DNA of 64,000 bases, from assembly GCA_020635135.1 (NCBI GenBank), contig JACKAJ010000016.1:868001-932000 (forward strand), in the 5' to 3' direction. Positions 34,801-39,840 of this stretch are shown piece by piece. Positions within the stretch are counted from its first letter, which is position 1. The number at the start of each line of letters is the position of its first letter. The translations under genes and the position numbers were made by a program. The stretch is from Halobacteriovoraceae bacterium (GTDB lineage: Bacteria; Bdellovibrionota; Bacteriovoracia; Bacteriovoracales; Bacteriovoracaceae). Below the pieces are notes generated by a model that was not told the origin of the DNA, made no database searches, and was given only the letters and a program-made list of their open reading frames with translations.

Positions 34801-37800
34801 TGGGGTCCAATCAAACACCCCAGTTGTTCCATTAAAAGTTACTGTCCCTGGAAGAGCACTTCCCGTCGTCCCATCACACTGATTCGTGGTCGCAACGGAA
34901 TCATCACTCAACGTATCCCAATAACAAGTGAATGCAATGGGATCACCATCGCGGTCGTTATCACCTTCATACTGGTCATCGGCATTGATTTGCGTAAAAG
35001 CATTAGTCTGATCAACTGTTTGATTTGCTATCGTTGCAAGCACTGGAGGAAGATCAATGTCATTCACCGTGATCACAAAGATCACGGAGTCACTAAGATC
35101 CCCTTCGCTTCCTGTAATTTTAAATTCATAATCACCACTGGCACCATAAGGTGGTGTCCAATCAAAGATCCCTGTTAACGTCGCAACACTGGCTCCCACT
35201 GTCGAACAAGCAAACCCACCACTCACACTGCCATCGACGACTTGGTCGTACTCACAAGTATAACCAATGGCATCGCCATCTCTATCGCTATCACTACTTG
35301 TAATAGAATCTTCGTTATCAATTGATGTAATCGCTTGTTGCTCGTTAATGCTACTGTTTCCAACTGCGGCCAAAACTGGCGGAAGATCAACATCATTGAC
35401 GGTAATATCAAAAATCACGGAATCAGAGAGATCCCCTTCATCCGCAACGATTTTTATTTCATAGACACCTGAATCATTGTAGTGAGGTGTCCAATCAAAC
35501 ACCCCTGTGGTTGAATTAAAATTGACTGTTCCCGAGAGTTGCGATCCACCAGTTCCACACTGATTTGTTGTCGCAACGGAGTCATCACTCACCGTATCCC
35601 AGTAACAATAAAAAGTAATAGGATCACCATCTCTATCACTGTTTCCATTGTAAGTATCATCAGCATCAATTTGAGTCATCGCTGAAGCTTGGTTTACCGA
35701 AGTATCACTGATCGCTGCTAACACTGGCGGAAGATCGATATCATTCACTGTAATGGTAAAATAAGTCGCATCGGTAAGATCACCTTCATCACCGATGATC
35801 ATAAGTTCATACGTTCCTGAAGCAGTATAATCAGGAGTCCAATCAATCACTCCCGCTGCTGTCATTGAGAATGTTCCAGGCAACGCCGATCCTGTGCTTC
35901 CATCACACTTATTCGTCTGCGCAACTGAATCGTTATCACTGGTATCCCACCAGCACTCATAACTGATAGCATCGCCATCTCGGTCGTTATCCGTTCCCGT
36001 CACATCGTCATTAATACTTACTTGTGTAATTGCATTGGTCTGATCCACAGTTTCATCGGCCACCGCCGGCATCACCGGTGGAAGATCGATATCATTAACA
36101 TTCACATCAAAAAAGACATTATCTGTTTGTCCGCCATCACTCGCTTCAATTCTAATCTCGTACACACCACTGGCGGTGTAGTCAGGGGTAAAATCAAAAA
36201 CCCCAGTTGATCCATTAAAGCTAACCGCTCCAGGAAGCGCACTACCACTACTACCATCACACTCATTGGTGACAGCAACAGAGTCATCACTCACCTGATC
36301 CCAATAACATTTAAACTGGAGCGCCGTTAAGTCTCTATCGTTATCACCTTCATATTGATCAGCGGCGTTCACTTGGCCGATCGCTACAGTTTGATTTACG
36401 GTCTGATCGCCAATAGCACTCAAACTTGGAGGAAAGTCAAAGTCATTCACAGTAATATCAAAGAAGACATCATCAGTCTGACCACCATCACTCGCCTCAA
36501 TTCTGATTTCATACACACCACTGGCGCTATAAAGAGGAGTCCAATCAAAGACCCCAGTCGATCCATTAAATGTAACTGTACCTGGAAGCGCAGAACCACT
36601 ACTACCATCACACTCATTAGTGACGGCAACAGAGTCATCACTCACCTGATCCCAATAACACTTAAACTGCAATGCCGTTAAGTCGCGGTCGTTATCGCCT
36701 TCATATTGATCAGCAGCATTCACTTGACCGATCGCCACTTCTTGATTCACTGATTGATTGCTTATCGCACTTAAAACTGGTGGAAAATCCACATCTGTTA
36801 CATTCACATCAAAGAAAACATTATCAGTCTGCCCACCGTCACTTGCTTCGATTCTGATCTCGTACATACCACTCGCACTATAATTAGGAGTAAAATCAAA
36901 AACCCCAGTCGATCCCACAAAACTCACGGTTCCTGGAAGAGCTGAACCACTACTTCCATCACATTCATTCGTTGTGGCCACAGAGTCATCGCTCACTTGA
37001 TCCCAATAACATTTAAACTGCAATGCCGTTAAGTCTCGGTCGTTATCACCTTCATATTGATCTTCGGCGTTCACTTGGCCGATCGCCACTTCTTGATTGA
37101 CTGTTTGGTTTCCAATAGCACTCAAACTTGGAGGAAAATCAAAGTCGTTCACTGTGACATCAAAAAACACATTATCTGTTTGACCACCGTCACTTGCTTC
37201 GATTCTGATCTCGTACACTCCACTGGCACTATAATCTGGAGTAAAATCAAAAACCCCAGTCGATCCAGTAAAAGTCACCGTTCCAGGAAGCGCACTTCCA
37301 CTACTACCATCACACTCATTGGTGACGGCCACAGAGTCATCACTCACCTGATCCCAATAACATTTAAATTGCAATGCCGTTAAGTCTCGATCGTTATCAC
37401 CTTCATATTGATCGGCGGCGTTCACTTGCGCAATCGCCACACTTTGATTCACCGATTGATTAGAAATAGAACTTAAACTTGGAGCAAAATCAAAGTCGTT
37501 CACTGTCACATCAAAAAAGACGTCGTCAGTAAACCCACCATCACTCGCTTGAATTCTAATCTCATACACACCACTCGCACTATAAAGAGGAGTCCAGTCA
37601 AAGACCCCAGTCGATCCGTTAAATGTAACTGTACCTGGAAGCGCACTCCCACTACTACCATCACACTCATTGGTGATGGCAACAGAGTCGTCACTCACCT
37701 GATCCCAATAACACTTAAACTGCAACGCTGTTAGATCTCGATCGTTATCACCTTCATATTGGTCTTCAGCGTTCACTTGGCCGATCGCTGCTTCTTGAAC

Positions 37801-39840
37801 CACTGACTGATTAGAGATAGAAGTTAAAACCGGTGGAAAATCCACATCCGTCACATTCACATCAAAGAAAACATTATCAGTCTGCCCACCGTCACTTGCT
37901 TCGATTCGAATCTCATACACACCACTGGCAGAATAATTAGGAGTAAAATTAAAGACCCCAGTCGATCCAACGAAACTCACGGTTCCAGGAAGCGCAGACC
38001 CACTACTGCCATCACATTCATTCGTTGTGGCCACAGAGTCATCACTCACCTGATCCCAATAACATTTAAACTGGAGCGCCGTTAAGTCTCTATCGTTATC
38101 ACCATTATACTGGTCTCCCGCATTCACTTGCGTGATCGCCACTTCTTGCCCAACTGTTTGATCACCGATGGCGCTCAAACTAGGAGGGAAATCAAAGTCT
38201 GTAATATTGAGATCAAAGAAAACATTATCAGTCTGTCCGCCATCGCTTGCTTCAATTCGAATCTCATAAGTTCCCACAGTAGCATTATAATCAGGAGTAA
38301 AATCAAACACTCCTGTTGATCCAACAAAAGTCACGGTCCCAGGAAGCGCACTTCCCGTTGTTCCATCACACTCGTTAGTCGTCGCAACTGAATCATCGCT
38401 CGTTGAATCCCAATAACATTTAAAACTTAAATTCGTCAGATCGCGATCTTTGTCCCCTTCGTACTGATCTTCTGCATTCACTTGGGCCATGGCCGTCGAT
38501 TGAGCGACAGACACGCTCGCCATTGTTGAGAGCTTCGGAGGAAGATCAACATCATTAACAGTGATAACGAAGATCTCGTCATCAGAGAGATCCCCTTCAC
38601 TTCCCACAATTTTTACTTCATAAGACCCTATGGCCCCATAAAGGGGAGTCCAATTGAGCGTTCCCGTTGTTGCATTAAAGCTTGCCGATCCAGGAAGAGA
38701 AGTACAGTTTGATCCACTGGCAACAGCGCCATCTACTGTTCCATCATAAAAACATGTATAGGTGATAGTATCACCATCTTGGTCTATATCATTATTTGTA
38801 TTAACATCATTGGCGTTCACGGCCGAAATGGCACTGGATTCATTAATATTAAAATTAGAAATGGCCTTTAACTCTGGTGGTAAATCAACATTAGCCACCA
38901 CTATTGAGAAAATATTTTCATCTTTCAGACCATTCGCTTGACCAACAATTTTAAATTCATAGTCCCCTGAACTTCGATAATCAGGATTCCAATTCATAAT
39001 CCCTGTGTCAGCATTGAATGTAAGTCCAGAGAGAGCTGTACACTGAACACCACTCGCAACATTACCATCAATCAAGTTATCAAATGTACATGAATACGAA
39101 ATTTTATCACCGTTAGAATCAGTATCACTATTGGTGTTTTCATCATTAACGTCGATATTAGAAATTGTATCCCCTTCACTAACATTTTTATTTTGAATTC
39201 CCGCTAACTTCGGAGGATCATCATTTTTAATGCTTGGTCCACCACCTGAAGTATTTCCAGAATCACCAGAATTAGCAGTTCCCTCGTCTCCACTTCCTGA
39301 ACCTGAGCCTGAACCATCTCCACCATCTTTAGAACCAGGGTTATTGGGATCAGGGAAATTATTAGGATTACCAAATTGAGTTGTTACAGGAGTTTCACCA
39401 GGGTTTTTGGAAGAACCAGTCGTATCTCCAGCGCTTTTATTGGTTCCACTTGAATCACCTTTGACATTGGCTTCGTAAGCTTTCTTCTTCTTTTTTGTAC
39501 TTTGTGTTTGAGCTTCAGAAATACTTGGAGTTTTTGAGGCAGAAACTTTAGAAGAATCCTTTTTTACTTCTTCCCCTGAATCTAAATATATTGTAGGATC
39601 GGGAATATTCTGATCGCTATTACTCTCACCATCATCTTGAACAACTTGTTCTTTTAAAGGTTGGTTTTCATCCATAGCATTTTGAGCATCAGGAGCTTGT
39701 TGTGATTGTTCAGTAGAAACTTCTTTATTGATATAGGCTTCAATTTGGGGGAGATTATCGTAGAGATAGTACCCTGCACCCACAACAAGTGCGGGAATGA
39801 TAAGTGACCTTAATAGACGTCCTACTTCGCTACCAAACAT
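10888..39840 (-). CDS. Giant modular surface protein 1 (9650 aa)
   Basis: One uninterrupted frame. The N-terminus MFGSEVGRLLRSLIIPALVV holds one membrane segment (about 12-29) preceded by Arg, suggesting a signal anchor with the rest outside. Then come an acidic stretch, a Gly/Ser linker (about 150-205) and 47 Ig-like He_PIG/cadherin-like repeats of ~117 aa (about 207-5670). Three DUF1554-like domains (about 5672-5844, 5954-6124, 6234-6402) follow, separated by further He_PIG units. Next are Ig-like domains, LamG (6617-6844), a seven-repeat FG-GAP/VCBS propeller (7067-7400), a second LamG (7630-7861), GLUG repeats (7871-9467, interrupted by one Ig-like unit near 8614-8714) and a last DUF1554-like domain (9480-9650). 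No LPXTG, autotransporter barrel or RTX secretion signal is seen. Probable adhesin; ligand and export route unknown. Boundaries are read by eye. Confidence 0.9.
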   Translation of the reverse strand: MFGSEVGRLLRSLIIPALVVGAGYYLYDNLPQIEAYINKEVSTEQSQQAPDAQNAMDENQPLKEQVVQDDGESNSDQNIPDPTIYLDSGEEVKKDSSKVSASKTPSISEAQTQSTKKKKKAYEANVKGDSSGTNKSAGDTTGSSKNPGETPVTTQFGNPNNFPDPNNPGSKDGGDGSGSGSGSGDEGTANSGDSGNTSGGGPSIKNDDPPKLAGIQNKNVSEGDTISNIDVNDENTNSDTDSNGDKISYSCTFDNLIDGNVASGVQCTALSGLTFNADTGIMNWNPDYRSSGDYEFKIVGQANGLKDENIFSIVVANVDLPPELKAISNFNINESSAISAVNANDVNTNNDIDQDGDTITYTCFYDGTVDGAVASGSNCTSLPGSASFNATTGTLNWTPLYGAIGSYEVKIVGSEGDLSDDEIFVITVNDVDLPPKLSTMASVSVAQSTAMAQVNAEDQYEGDKDRDLTNLSFKCYWDSTSDDSVATTNECDGTTGSALPGTVTFVGSTGVFDFTPDYNATVGTYEIRIEASDGGQTDNVFFDLNITDFDFPPSLSAIGDQTVGQEVAITQVNAGDQYNGDNDRDLTALQFKCYWDQVSDDSVATTNECDGSSGSALPGTVSFVGSTGVFNFTPNYSASGVYEIRIEASDGGQTDNVFFDVNVTDVDFPPVLTSISNQSVVQEAAIGQVNAEDQYEGDNDRDLTALQFKCYWDQVSDDSVAITNECDGSSGSALPGTVTFNGSTGVFDWTPLYSASGVYEIRIQASDGGFTDDVFFDVTVNDFDFAPSLSSISNQSVNQSVAIAQVNAADQYEGDNDRDLTALQFKCYWDQVSDDSVAVTNECDGSSGSALPGTVTFTGSTGVFDFTPDYSASGVYEIRIEASDGGQTDNVFFDVTVNDFDFPPSLSAIGNQTVNQEVAIGQVNAEDQYEGDNDRDLTALQFKCYWDQVSDDSVATTNECDGSSGSALPGTVSFVGSTGVFDFTPNYSASGMYEIRIEASDGGQTDNVFFDVNVTDVDFPPVLSAISNQSVNQEVAIGQVNAADQYEGDNDRDLTALQFKCYWDQVSDDSVAVTNECDGSSGSALPGTVTFNGSTGVFDWTPLYSASGVYEIRIEASDGGQTDDVFFDITVNDFDFPPSLSAIGDQTVNQTVAIGQVNAADQYEGDNDRDLTALQFKCYWDQVSDDSVAVTNECDGSSGSALPGAVSFNGSTGVFDFTPDYTASGVYEIRIEASDGGQTDNVFFDVNVNDIDLPPVMPAVADETVDQTNAITQVSINDDVTGTDNDRDGDAISYECWWDTSDNDSVAQTNKCDGSTGSALPGTFSMTAAGVIDWTPDYTASGTYELMIIGDEGDLTDATYFTITVNDIDLPPVLAAISDTSVNQASAMTQIDADDTYNGNSDRDGDPITFYCYWDTVSDDSVATTNQCGTGGSQLSGTVNFNSTTGVFDWTPHYNDSGVYEIKIVADEGDLSDSVIFDITVNDVDLPPVLAAVGNSSINEQQAITSIDNEDSITSSDSDRDGDAIGYTCEYDQVVDGSVSGGFACSTVGASVATLTGIFDWTPPYGASGDYEFKITGSEGDLSDSVIFVITVNDIDLPPVLATIANQTVDQTNAFTQINADDQYEGDNDRDGDPIAFTCYWDTLSDDSVATTNQCDGTTGSALPGTVTFNGTTGVFDWTPDHTASGVYEIRILADEGDLSDNEYFDLTVNDIDLPPVMPAISDEAVNQTVAITQVSINDAVTGTDNDRDGDPISYSCWWDTSSDDSVTQTNECDGSTGSALPGTFNLTAAGVLDWTPDHTASGVYELMIIGDEGDLTDVAYFTITVSDIDLPPVLALINDESVDELVAITQVNAHDDVMGNDTDRDGDTITYTCYWDNVDDDSVGTSNECDGSTGSALPGTVSWNGTTGVFDWTPAYGTGGSYEIRIIADEGDLTDEQIFQINVNDIDLPPEFAAVSDQTVNQEQAITPEDINDMHTGNDTDRDGDAITYTCYWDTTDDDSVAATNQCFTGGAQLPFTSGGLTAAGVFSFTPSYLASGAYEIRIIGSEGDKQDEVIFTVNVNDIDLPPVMPAVSDETVNQTVAITQVSINDAVTGTDNDRDGDAIGYLCYWDTTDNDTVATTNQCFTGGSQLPGTGSITAAGVLNWTPDYSASGTYEIRIFGTEGDLNDSTYFTITVNDIDLPPVLAAVSDESVNQEAAITQVNVKDQYTNNDTDRDGDTITYTCYWDNVDDDSVATTNQCDVGGSQLPGTPSFNSTTGVFDWTPDYSASGAYEIRVIGSEGDLNDDVIFQININDVDFAPVLSTISGETINQGAAITQVNADDQYEGDKDRDLTNLQFKCYWDTVSDDSVATTNECDGSSGSALSGTVSFNGSTGVLDWTAAYNTTPGVYEIRIEASDGGQTDNEYFDITVSDFDFPPSLSAIGNETVDQAVAITQVNAQDQYEGDNDRDLTALQFKCYWDQVSDDSVATTNECDGTTGSALPGSVSFVGSTGVFNWTPDASASGVYEIRIEASDGGQTDNVYFDITVNDIDLPPVMPTIANETVNQESAITQVDVNDDVTGTDNDRDGDAISYTCWWDTSDNDSVTQTNECDGSTGSALPGTFSMTAAGVINWTPNYTASGTYELMIIGDEGDLSDVTYFTITVNDIDLPPVMPAISDEAVNQTVAITQVSINDAVTGTDNDRDGDAISYTCWWDTSDNDTVAQTNECNGGTGSGLPGTFNMTAAGVLDWTPDHTASGTYELMIIGSEGDLTDVAYFTITVNDIDLPPVMPTISDESVNQEAAITQVSINDAVTGTDNDRDGDPISYTCWWDTTSDDSVTQTNECNGGTGSGLPGTFNMTAAGVLDWTPDHTASGTYELMIIGSEGDLTDVAYFTITVNDIDLPPVMPTISDESVNQESAITQVSINDAVTGTDNDRDGDAISYTCWWDTSDNDTVAQTNECNGGTGSGLPGTFNMTAAGVLDWTPNYTASGTYELMIIGNEGDLTDSAYFTITVNDIDLPPIIANIADESVNELQAITQINVHDDVTGNDTDRDGDAITYTCYWDNVDDDSVASTNQCATGGSQLPGTVTFAAGGILDWTPTFGTVGAYEIKIVASEGDLTDTFIFQINVADIDLPPDVAALSNETVNQESAITQQDANDVYTGNDLDRDGDAIGYTCWWDSTDNDSVALTNECDGSTGTGLPGTFTLGAGGIIDWTPNYTASGTYELMIIGDEGDLSDTEYFTITVNDIDLPPVMPTISDESVNQESAITQVSINDAVTGTDNDRDGDAISYTCWWDTSDNDTVAQTNECNGGTGSGLPGTFNMTAAGVLDWTPNYTASGTYELMIIGSEGDLTDVAYFTITVNNIDLPPVMPTISDESVNQEAAITQVSINDAVTGTDNDRDGDAITYTCWWDTTSDDSVTQTNECNGGTGSGLPGTFNMTAAGVLDWTPNYTASGTYELMIIGSEGDLTDVAYFTITVNDIDLPPVMPTISDESVNQEAAITQVSINDAVTGTDNDRDGDAITYTCWWDTTSDDSVTQTNECNGGTGTGLPGTFNMTAAGVLDWTPNYTASGTYELMIIGSEGDLTDVAYFTITVNDIDLPPVMPTISDESVNQEAAITQVSINDAVTGTDNDRDGDAISYTCWWDTTSDDSVTQTNECNGGTGSGLPGTFNMTAAGVLDWTPNFTASGTYELMIIGSEGDLTDVAYFTITVNDADLPPVMPTISDESVNQESAITQVSINDAVTGTDNDRDGDAITYTCWWDTTSDDSVTQTNECNGGTGSGLPGTFNMTAAGVLDWTPNYTASGTYELMIIGNEGDLTDATYFTITVNDIDLPPVMPTISDESVNQESAITQVSINDAVTGTDNDRDGDAITYTCWWDTSDNDTVAQTNECNGGTGTGLPGTFNMTAAGVLDWTPDYTASGTYELMIIGNEGDLTDATYFTITVNDIDLPPVMPTISDESVNQEAAITQVSINDAVTGTDNDRDGDAISYTCWWDTTSDDSVTQTNECNGGTGSGLPGTFNMTAAGVLDWTPNYAASGTYELMIIGSEGDLSDVAYFTITVNNIDLPPVMPTISDETVNQTNAITQVDINDDITGNDNDRDGDAISYACWWDTSDNDTVTQTNECDGSTGSALPGTFSLTASGVLNWTPDHTASGTYELMIIGDEGDLSDVTYFTITVNDIDLPPIIASISDETVNETNAITQVNVHDDVTGNDTDRDGDPITYTCYWDNVDDDNVASTNQCATGGSQLPGTVTFAAGGVLDWTPGAGSSGVYEIKIVASEGDLTDTFIFQINVSDIDLPPELISVSDESVNQESAITQVDINDTNTGNDTDRDGDAITYTCWWDTVSDDSVTNTNECDGSTGSALPGTFNMTAAGVIDWTPNYTASGTYELKIVGSEGDLTDTLYFTITVNDIDLPPVMPTISDESVNQEAAISQVSINDAVTGTDNDRDGDAITYTCWWDTSDNDTVAQTNECNGGTGSGLPGTFNMTAAGVLDWTPDYSASGTYELMIIGSEGDLTDVAYFTITVNDIDLPPVMPTISDESVNQEAAITQVSINDAVTGTDNDRDGDAITYTCWWDTSDNDTVAQTNECNGGTGSGLPGTFNMTAAGVLDWTPDYSASGTYELMIIGSEGDLTDVAYFTITVNDIDLPPVMPTISDESVNQEAAITQVSINDAVTGTDNDRDGDAITYTCWWDTSDNDTVAQTNECNGGTGSGLPGTFNMTAAGVLDWTPDYSASGTYELMIIGSEGDLTDVAYFTITVNDIDLPPVMPTISDESVNQEAAITQVSINDAVTGTDNDRDGDAITYTCWWDTSDNDTVAQTNECNGGTGSGLPGTFNMTAAGVLDWTPDYSASGTYELMIIGSEGDLTDVAYFTITVNDIDLPPVMPTISDESVNQEAAITQVSINDAVTGTDNDRDGDAITYTCWWDTSDNDTVAQTNECNGGTGSGLPGTFNMTAAGVLDWTPDYSASGTYELMIIGSEGDLTDVAYFTITVNDIDLPPVMPTISDESVNQEAAITQVSINDAVTGTDNDRDGDAITYTCWWDTSDNDTVAQTNECNGGTGSGLPGTFNMTAAGVLDWTPNYTASGTYELMIIGSEGDLTDVAYFTITVNDIDLPPVMPTISDEAVNQTVAITQVSINDAVTGTDNDRDGDAISYTCWWDNTSDDSVTQTNECNGGTGTGLPGTFNMTAAGVLDWTPDYSTSGTYELMIIGSEGDLTDAAYFTITVNNIDLPPELATVSDDSVDQASAMTQIDVNDTNTGNDTDRDGDVITYTCWWDTSDDDSVTQTNECNGGTGSAIPGTFNMTAAGVIDWTPAYNISGTYEFMIIGNEGDLTDTIYFTITVNDVDLPPVLTAIGNETVNETVAITSVDAQDDYTSGDTDRDGDSIGYTCYYDTTVDGSVANVLSCGAIGVSFSTTLGTFDWTPGAGTAGSYEFKIVGTAGALFGEEIFVITVNDIDLPPELASVSDDSVDQTSAMTQIDVNDTNTGNDTDRDGDVISYTCWWDTSDDDSVTQTNECNGGTGSAIPGTFNMTAAGVIDWTPAYNITGTYEFMIIGNEGDLTDTIYFTITVNDIDLPPILDTIADQNVDDGNPITAINAADNGDDFDRDGEAITYDCYYDNTVDGSVAATNTCATISGLTWDGNAGTISWTPSSQGNVYEFKIVGSDVNLNTDDEIFVIDVSQDGVPGDGYRIFVSSTSINSGLGGVEYYDRACSNLASAAGLTKSYRALMSSESVAMSSHVTGVGKKVYFKDNGGTVHTIRSNVADMFDGNTTPVLINADENGNSRTSWIKSGSSSTGSIDAGNTCNSWTDATSGSNQKVLYNISTTNWLSSGSAIGCHSASSVYCLAQENTSPVIDVIADQIIEDGQPIVTVDANDEGDDIDFEGQTILYSCLYDTTIDGSVASGTACTALGASFNTSTGVLDWTPSGQIGNYEFKIVADDQNGETDDEIFVISVYNFVDGVPDDGYRIFVTSSGYPVNGALGSTVAYDRKCSTAAAAAGLTKSYKALLSSEEETMASRVTGAGKKVYLRDVSGIPKIIRSNVADIFDGNTTPYVINVDESGSSRTNWVLTGATSTGGIDTGLTCSSWTTTSGTARAVYNTNTINWLSSTSTVNCLNTTYSLYCLAQENTAPVIDTIADQLVEDGTAIATVNANDEANDTDFEGQAILYSCVYDTTIDDSVGAGTACTALGATFNTSTGVLDWTPSAQVGDYEFKITADDQNGESSSKIFSIQVKNFLDGVPDDGYRIFISSLQYDGNLGGISGANNKCQTLASGAGLTGTYKAIISDSSNDAKDLITGSGPVYYLENGTIYELASSITGIFPTTGIPIKISHDENDAAVSWDYVWTATKPDGTKQALTCSDWTTNSSGVSGWVGHNNFTDTNWVEAGGPSTCDITNDVRLYCIRQDNTPPAISSVVRKTPASATTNLWEVIYTVNFSESVSNIDVTDFDLTTTGTASGTIASVSASSGASVDVVVNNIAGAGTIRLDVNAASDIADSGSATLSNIAYTTGEVYTVDRIAPTVTSLIRNDANPSTASSVTYTIDFSEDVSTPVAADFDLQTTGTVAGTIGPVTVVDGNTFTVTVNTVTGSGDLILEFKDTNMSVTDTFGNAVASTRYHASTWTPQWANLVSSWRFNNDLTDQQAAANDGTAQGGAITYSSTSLFGDNSFNGDGTKSINLGDDTDFEINGDNITFSAWVRIDILPSVLGNNISIFSKDGGGSDPEYFWSLSGLDQAVLGQSNSGTGIDEYVFDSVGFTSNDRGNWQQIAMTISGGVVKMYINGAKVQQTTLSNSTFFEGTASAMIGSEDDNGYRQFRGYFDELNFWNVALSESEMLEVFSRRSYYQGETYQMNPNTAPAVSSVVRKTPTGQYTNATSVVYTVNFSKSVNNIDTTDFALNTTGTAAGTIASVSATSGSSVDVTINSVSGDGDLRLDVQASSDIDDGIDTLSNIAYTSGEVYTIDNTAPTVSSIVRAEANPSSATDLDWTVTFSEPVQTPDSADFRIIKKGTVAATWNSITGTDTDTYTVNLNTISGSGGLRLDVSDGATITDLAGNALTNTYFNNLNTTPVTLSTAVGSRDLRIADFDRDNDLDIVVGSDTALYYLKNNGSFSFSSKTSTASYNYWLQLADFNNDNYVDVNLTDWVMTSRVATYNSGTDSFNTTTYTSVANNNTRTSAVADFDQDGNVDVVVFEGTTGANEAKLYLGNGDGTLTYDSVYSTASHCSTAYAKDIDNDGYPDIVFMYAATNKIIIWKNDGDKTFTETSITVSGVLTFDFVDYDNDGDLDIAFSDYSNSKIRFLENTDGSGTYVVDSVFMITPSVSTHVRWLRSGDLNNDGIADFTLGRYTNDNFTVYLSRGIKDYYEVTIPSVSQSWFGEIGDLNNDGYNDLVAIAAGNNRLQIYAGQKPNEQGEEYEINNVGPSIASIKRLDPEQIGSNTSVRYEVKFSEEVSPVVAGDFILTTTAGSLTASIASVFGAGDTYLVLLNSISGNGEMRLDFADSNNTVLDAFGTIPSSNSYTSGETYTSDDGYSPYVVSIVKADNSPTSESSVDYTVTFSKSVSPVATTDFAVATISGTATGTVSNVSGSGTTYTVTVNSILGSGSFALVMNDTNQSIIDSFSRPLQATTRYHDSSWTPQNASHLSSWRFDGDLTDQNAAANNGTDVNSVVLSTQSLFADGSIDVDGGTNQGISLGDDTDFEINGDDITIEAWIKLEGIPSDTSDVYSVMTKYYGASGSNNREWVFDIPYTTDQLRFYKSTNGSSGGAGQAVSSTYTFTVADVGVWRHVAFTKDAAGNYAFYVDGVESGSGTFTSPTFHSGIAKAMIGGTDGSTTSPDAPFNGLIDEVNWWTTNLSADEIGNIYHRKNNIGEIYEIAPFDAGDGTVGNPFIITTNAQMNEIQNYSDKYFRLNADLDFTSFTYTPPATFTGDFDGNDHRISNWTVSGGTASNVCMFGDMSGSASVHDLMLRMMSLDADINVAAIACSMSGTTSLTNIDVHGDITATRSIGGLAVTVNGTSPTLTNVHYRGKIVSDYDDGSGGNGATVGGIAGTIINTTISKASAYGSIKVGDSGAGGIVAGATNSTVSEAYSFITLDNTGSSYPFVMGGIVGSCSTCTVQYSISHGDLLGSGGSIGGIIGWSNGTNTITEVISTSYIEGGAFNTRGAIGGSVDDGSTTTTNSFYDKSATELAVATGTNYTMSNVTAYFMPAMKKSSNFSGLNSTYWDTSVDGQYPTLKWRRGVPASCNTGGTPFGGGVGAAYNPYQICSLTQLENVQSYLVFDHILMADIDMTGSSYVPVVSSFIGKFSGNNFTLSNWTYSNAGLNGVALFARADKSAVFEDFTLDNFTLTGGQYTSTITAICSSASNIDCSLTSNVHVKNSSVTSGNSYTGGAIGVNRGRVYDVTVTNTDITQTGGSYAGGVTGLLQYASTMKRIAVVGGTVTGENIVGGVVGFASGSGKVDQAFTLNTIVTSANPASAGTYAGGIVGSLNGTVAFTDLYAISDVSTNTNQGGISGFANNTVFNVANAYAVVDFAGGPATCAGNVVGGGSGVNGVWTNVYGDSMASSTSDPDGCYTDTGYSAQATSWLQTASNFSTWNSNIWNTADGVYPYFTWEAAYVDFAPNIGTLADVTFPQGGALNLDFDDILTGTDLDLNGDDITYECIYDLNIDGSVIGPALCSDITGLTFDTDVGTIAWTPTVGQIDKYEMRIRAYDAQGNEDIEIFVLNVHPFAGGDGTSGDPYQLVDYSDLNQIANYSTDDFILNNNIDLSGQSYTPPSTFSGNFDGADYYVTNWTVTGGTADLVCFFGDMTSGSVHNLWLKDVSIDANQYIGAVACNISGSANLYDLYVTGTIKGYNYIGGIVKDNAATMTNVHFKGKIEATVNDGAGGDLAYTGGIANANAGTITKASTFGEILTYDNVVGGIVAQNQSGSVISEAYSGINIYGDSGSQGYSIGGIAGRVDGGTIQYSISRGDVSGIGGVGGITGNCGSLTCTFTEVLTTSYISGASASTGAAFGQEVGTIVDSEVYYDSSAAGVDRAVGTSYSVTGTTGYTMPNMKTTSNFSGLNGTYWTLVTGEYPTLIWRAGNPGGCNSGGSPFGGGVGTAYDPYQICSLAQLENMAGTAPGDGTYRSNSFILLANIDMTGTSYINNDVFYGNFSGNYYTVSNFTYSNTARNHVSFAGWMRRYAVLEDLNIDNFNLTGQVYIGAAASIVGWGATEITSSYISNINVTNTTLSGSGANVFEGGVVSRLDDHSVAQDIHFKDGSLTKTDTTNGHYIGGVAGGVSYDSVLRRASSSGSLVECNAGCGGIAGYTSQNGWIDQVYSTMDIKVGSTTQGSRIGGIVGHTQHTTAVTNAYFNGSIGGPGYVGGIIGIAGDLAYTGTTDMYNVWAVANILGAGGCKGVLVGDTRAATANYDESYGDNVASSTSTIVGCNTSTGTTGASTTTLYTASTYDSTWNSAIWDVANGEYPRFKWMNPSEIPLSDGVPANTLRVFATSAMYDGNRGGLSGMDSTCNSVASAAGLTRNYIAIASDGTTDAYDRLPTTLMSKMINKYQSGVGYAKVVDDWADMWDNNMIDSRIDRTQAGALISSNYNVWTGTTGTGTKVSASYRCSDWTSTASSGWIGFVNNGTGNDWIDRVSTVCTDVGRIYCISDEVGSW
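17630..18645 (-). other. Seven FG-GAP/VCBS propeller repeats inside giant protein 1
   Basis: Seven copies of the Ca-binding D-x-[DN]-x-D-x-x-x-D loop can be read: ADFDRDNDLD, ADFNNDNYVD, ADFDQDGNVD, KDIDNDGYPD, VDYDNDGDLD, GDLNNDGIAD and GDLNNDGYND. Seven blades are what a closed integrin-alpha-type beta propeller needs. The domain lies between Ig-like domains and is flanked by two LamG domains. Confidence 0.8.
22840..39222 (-). repeat. Array of 47 Ig-like repeats in giant gene 1
   Basis: Each unit is ~117 codons (351 bp), beginning D-[IVF]-D-[LF]-[PA]-P and ending in Y-F-T-I-T-V-N or a variant. Most units contain an acidic D-x-D-R-D-x-D segment and two Cys about 16 residues apart (TCWWD...NEC). 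The first nine or so units and units 19-20 are a variant type (KCYWD, ASDGGQTD); most of the rest are the WWD/CYWD type. The count is by eye on the translated repeat starts. Confidence 0.85.
25064..26220 (-). repeat. DNA-identical 351-bp tandem repeats (recent amplification)
   Basis: The sequence 25064-25869 equals 25415-26220 at a lag of 351 bp with no mismatch that I could find. That gives about 3.3 identical copies of one Ig-like unit. The first mismatches are at 25063/25414 and 25870/26221. Neighbouring units differ at many third codon positions. Confidence 0.9.
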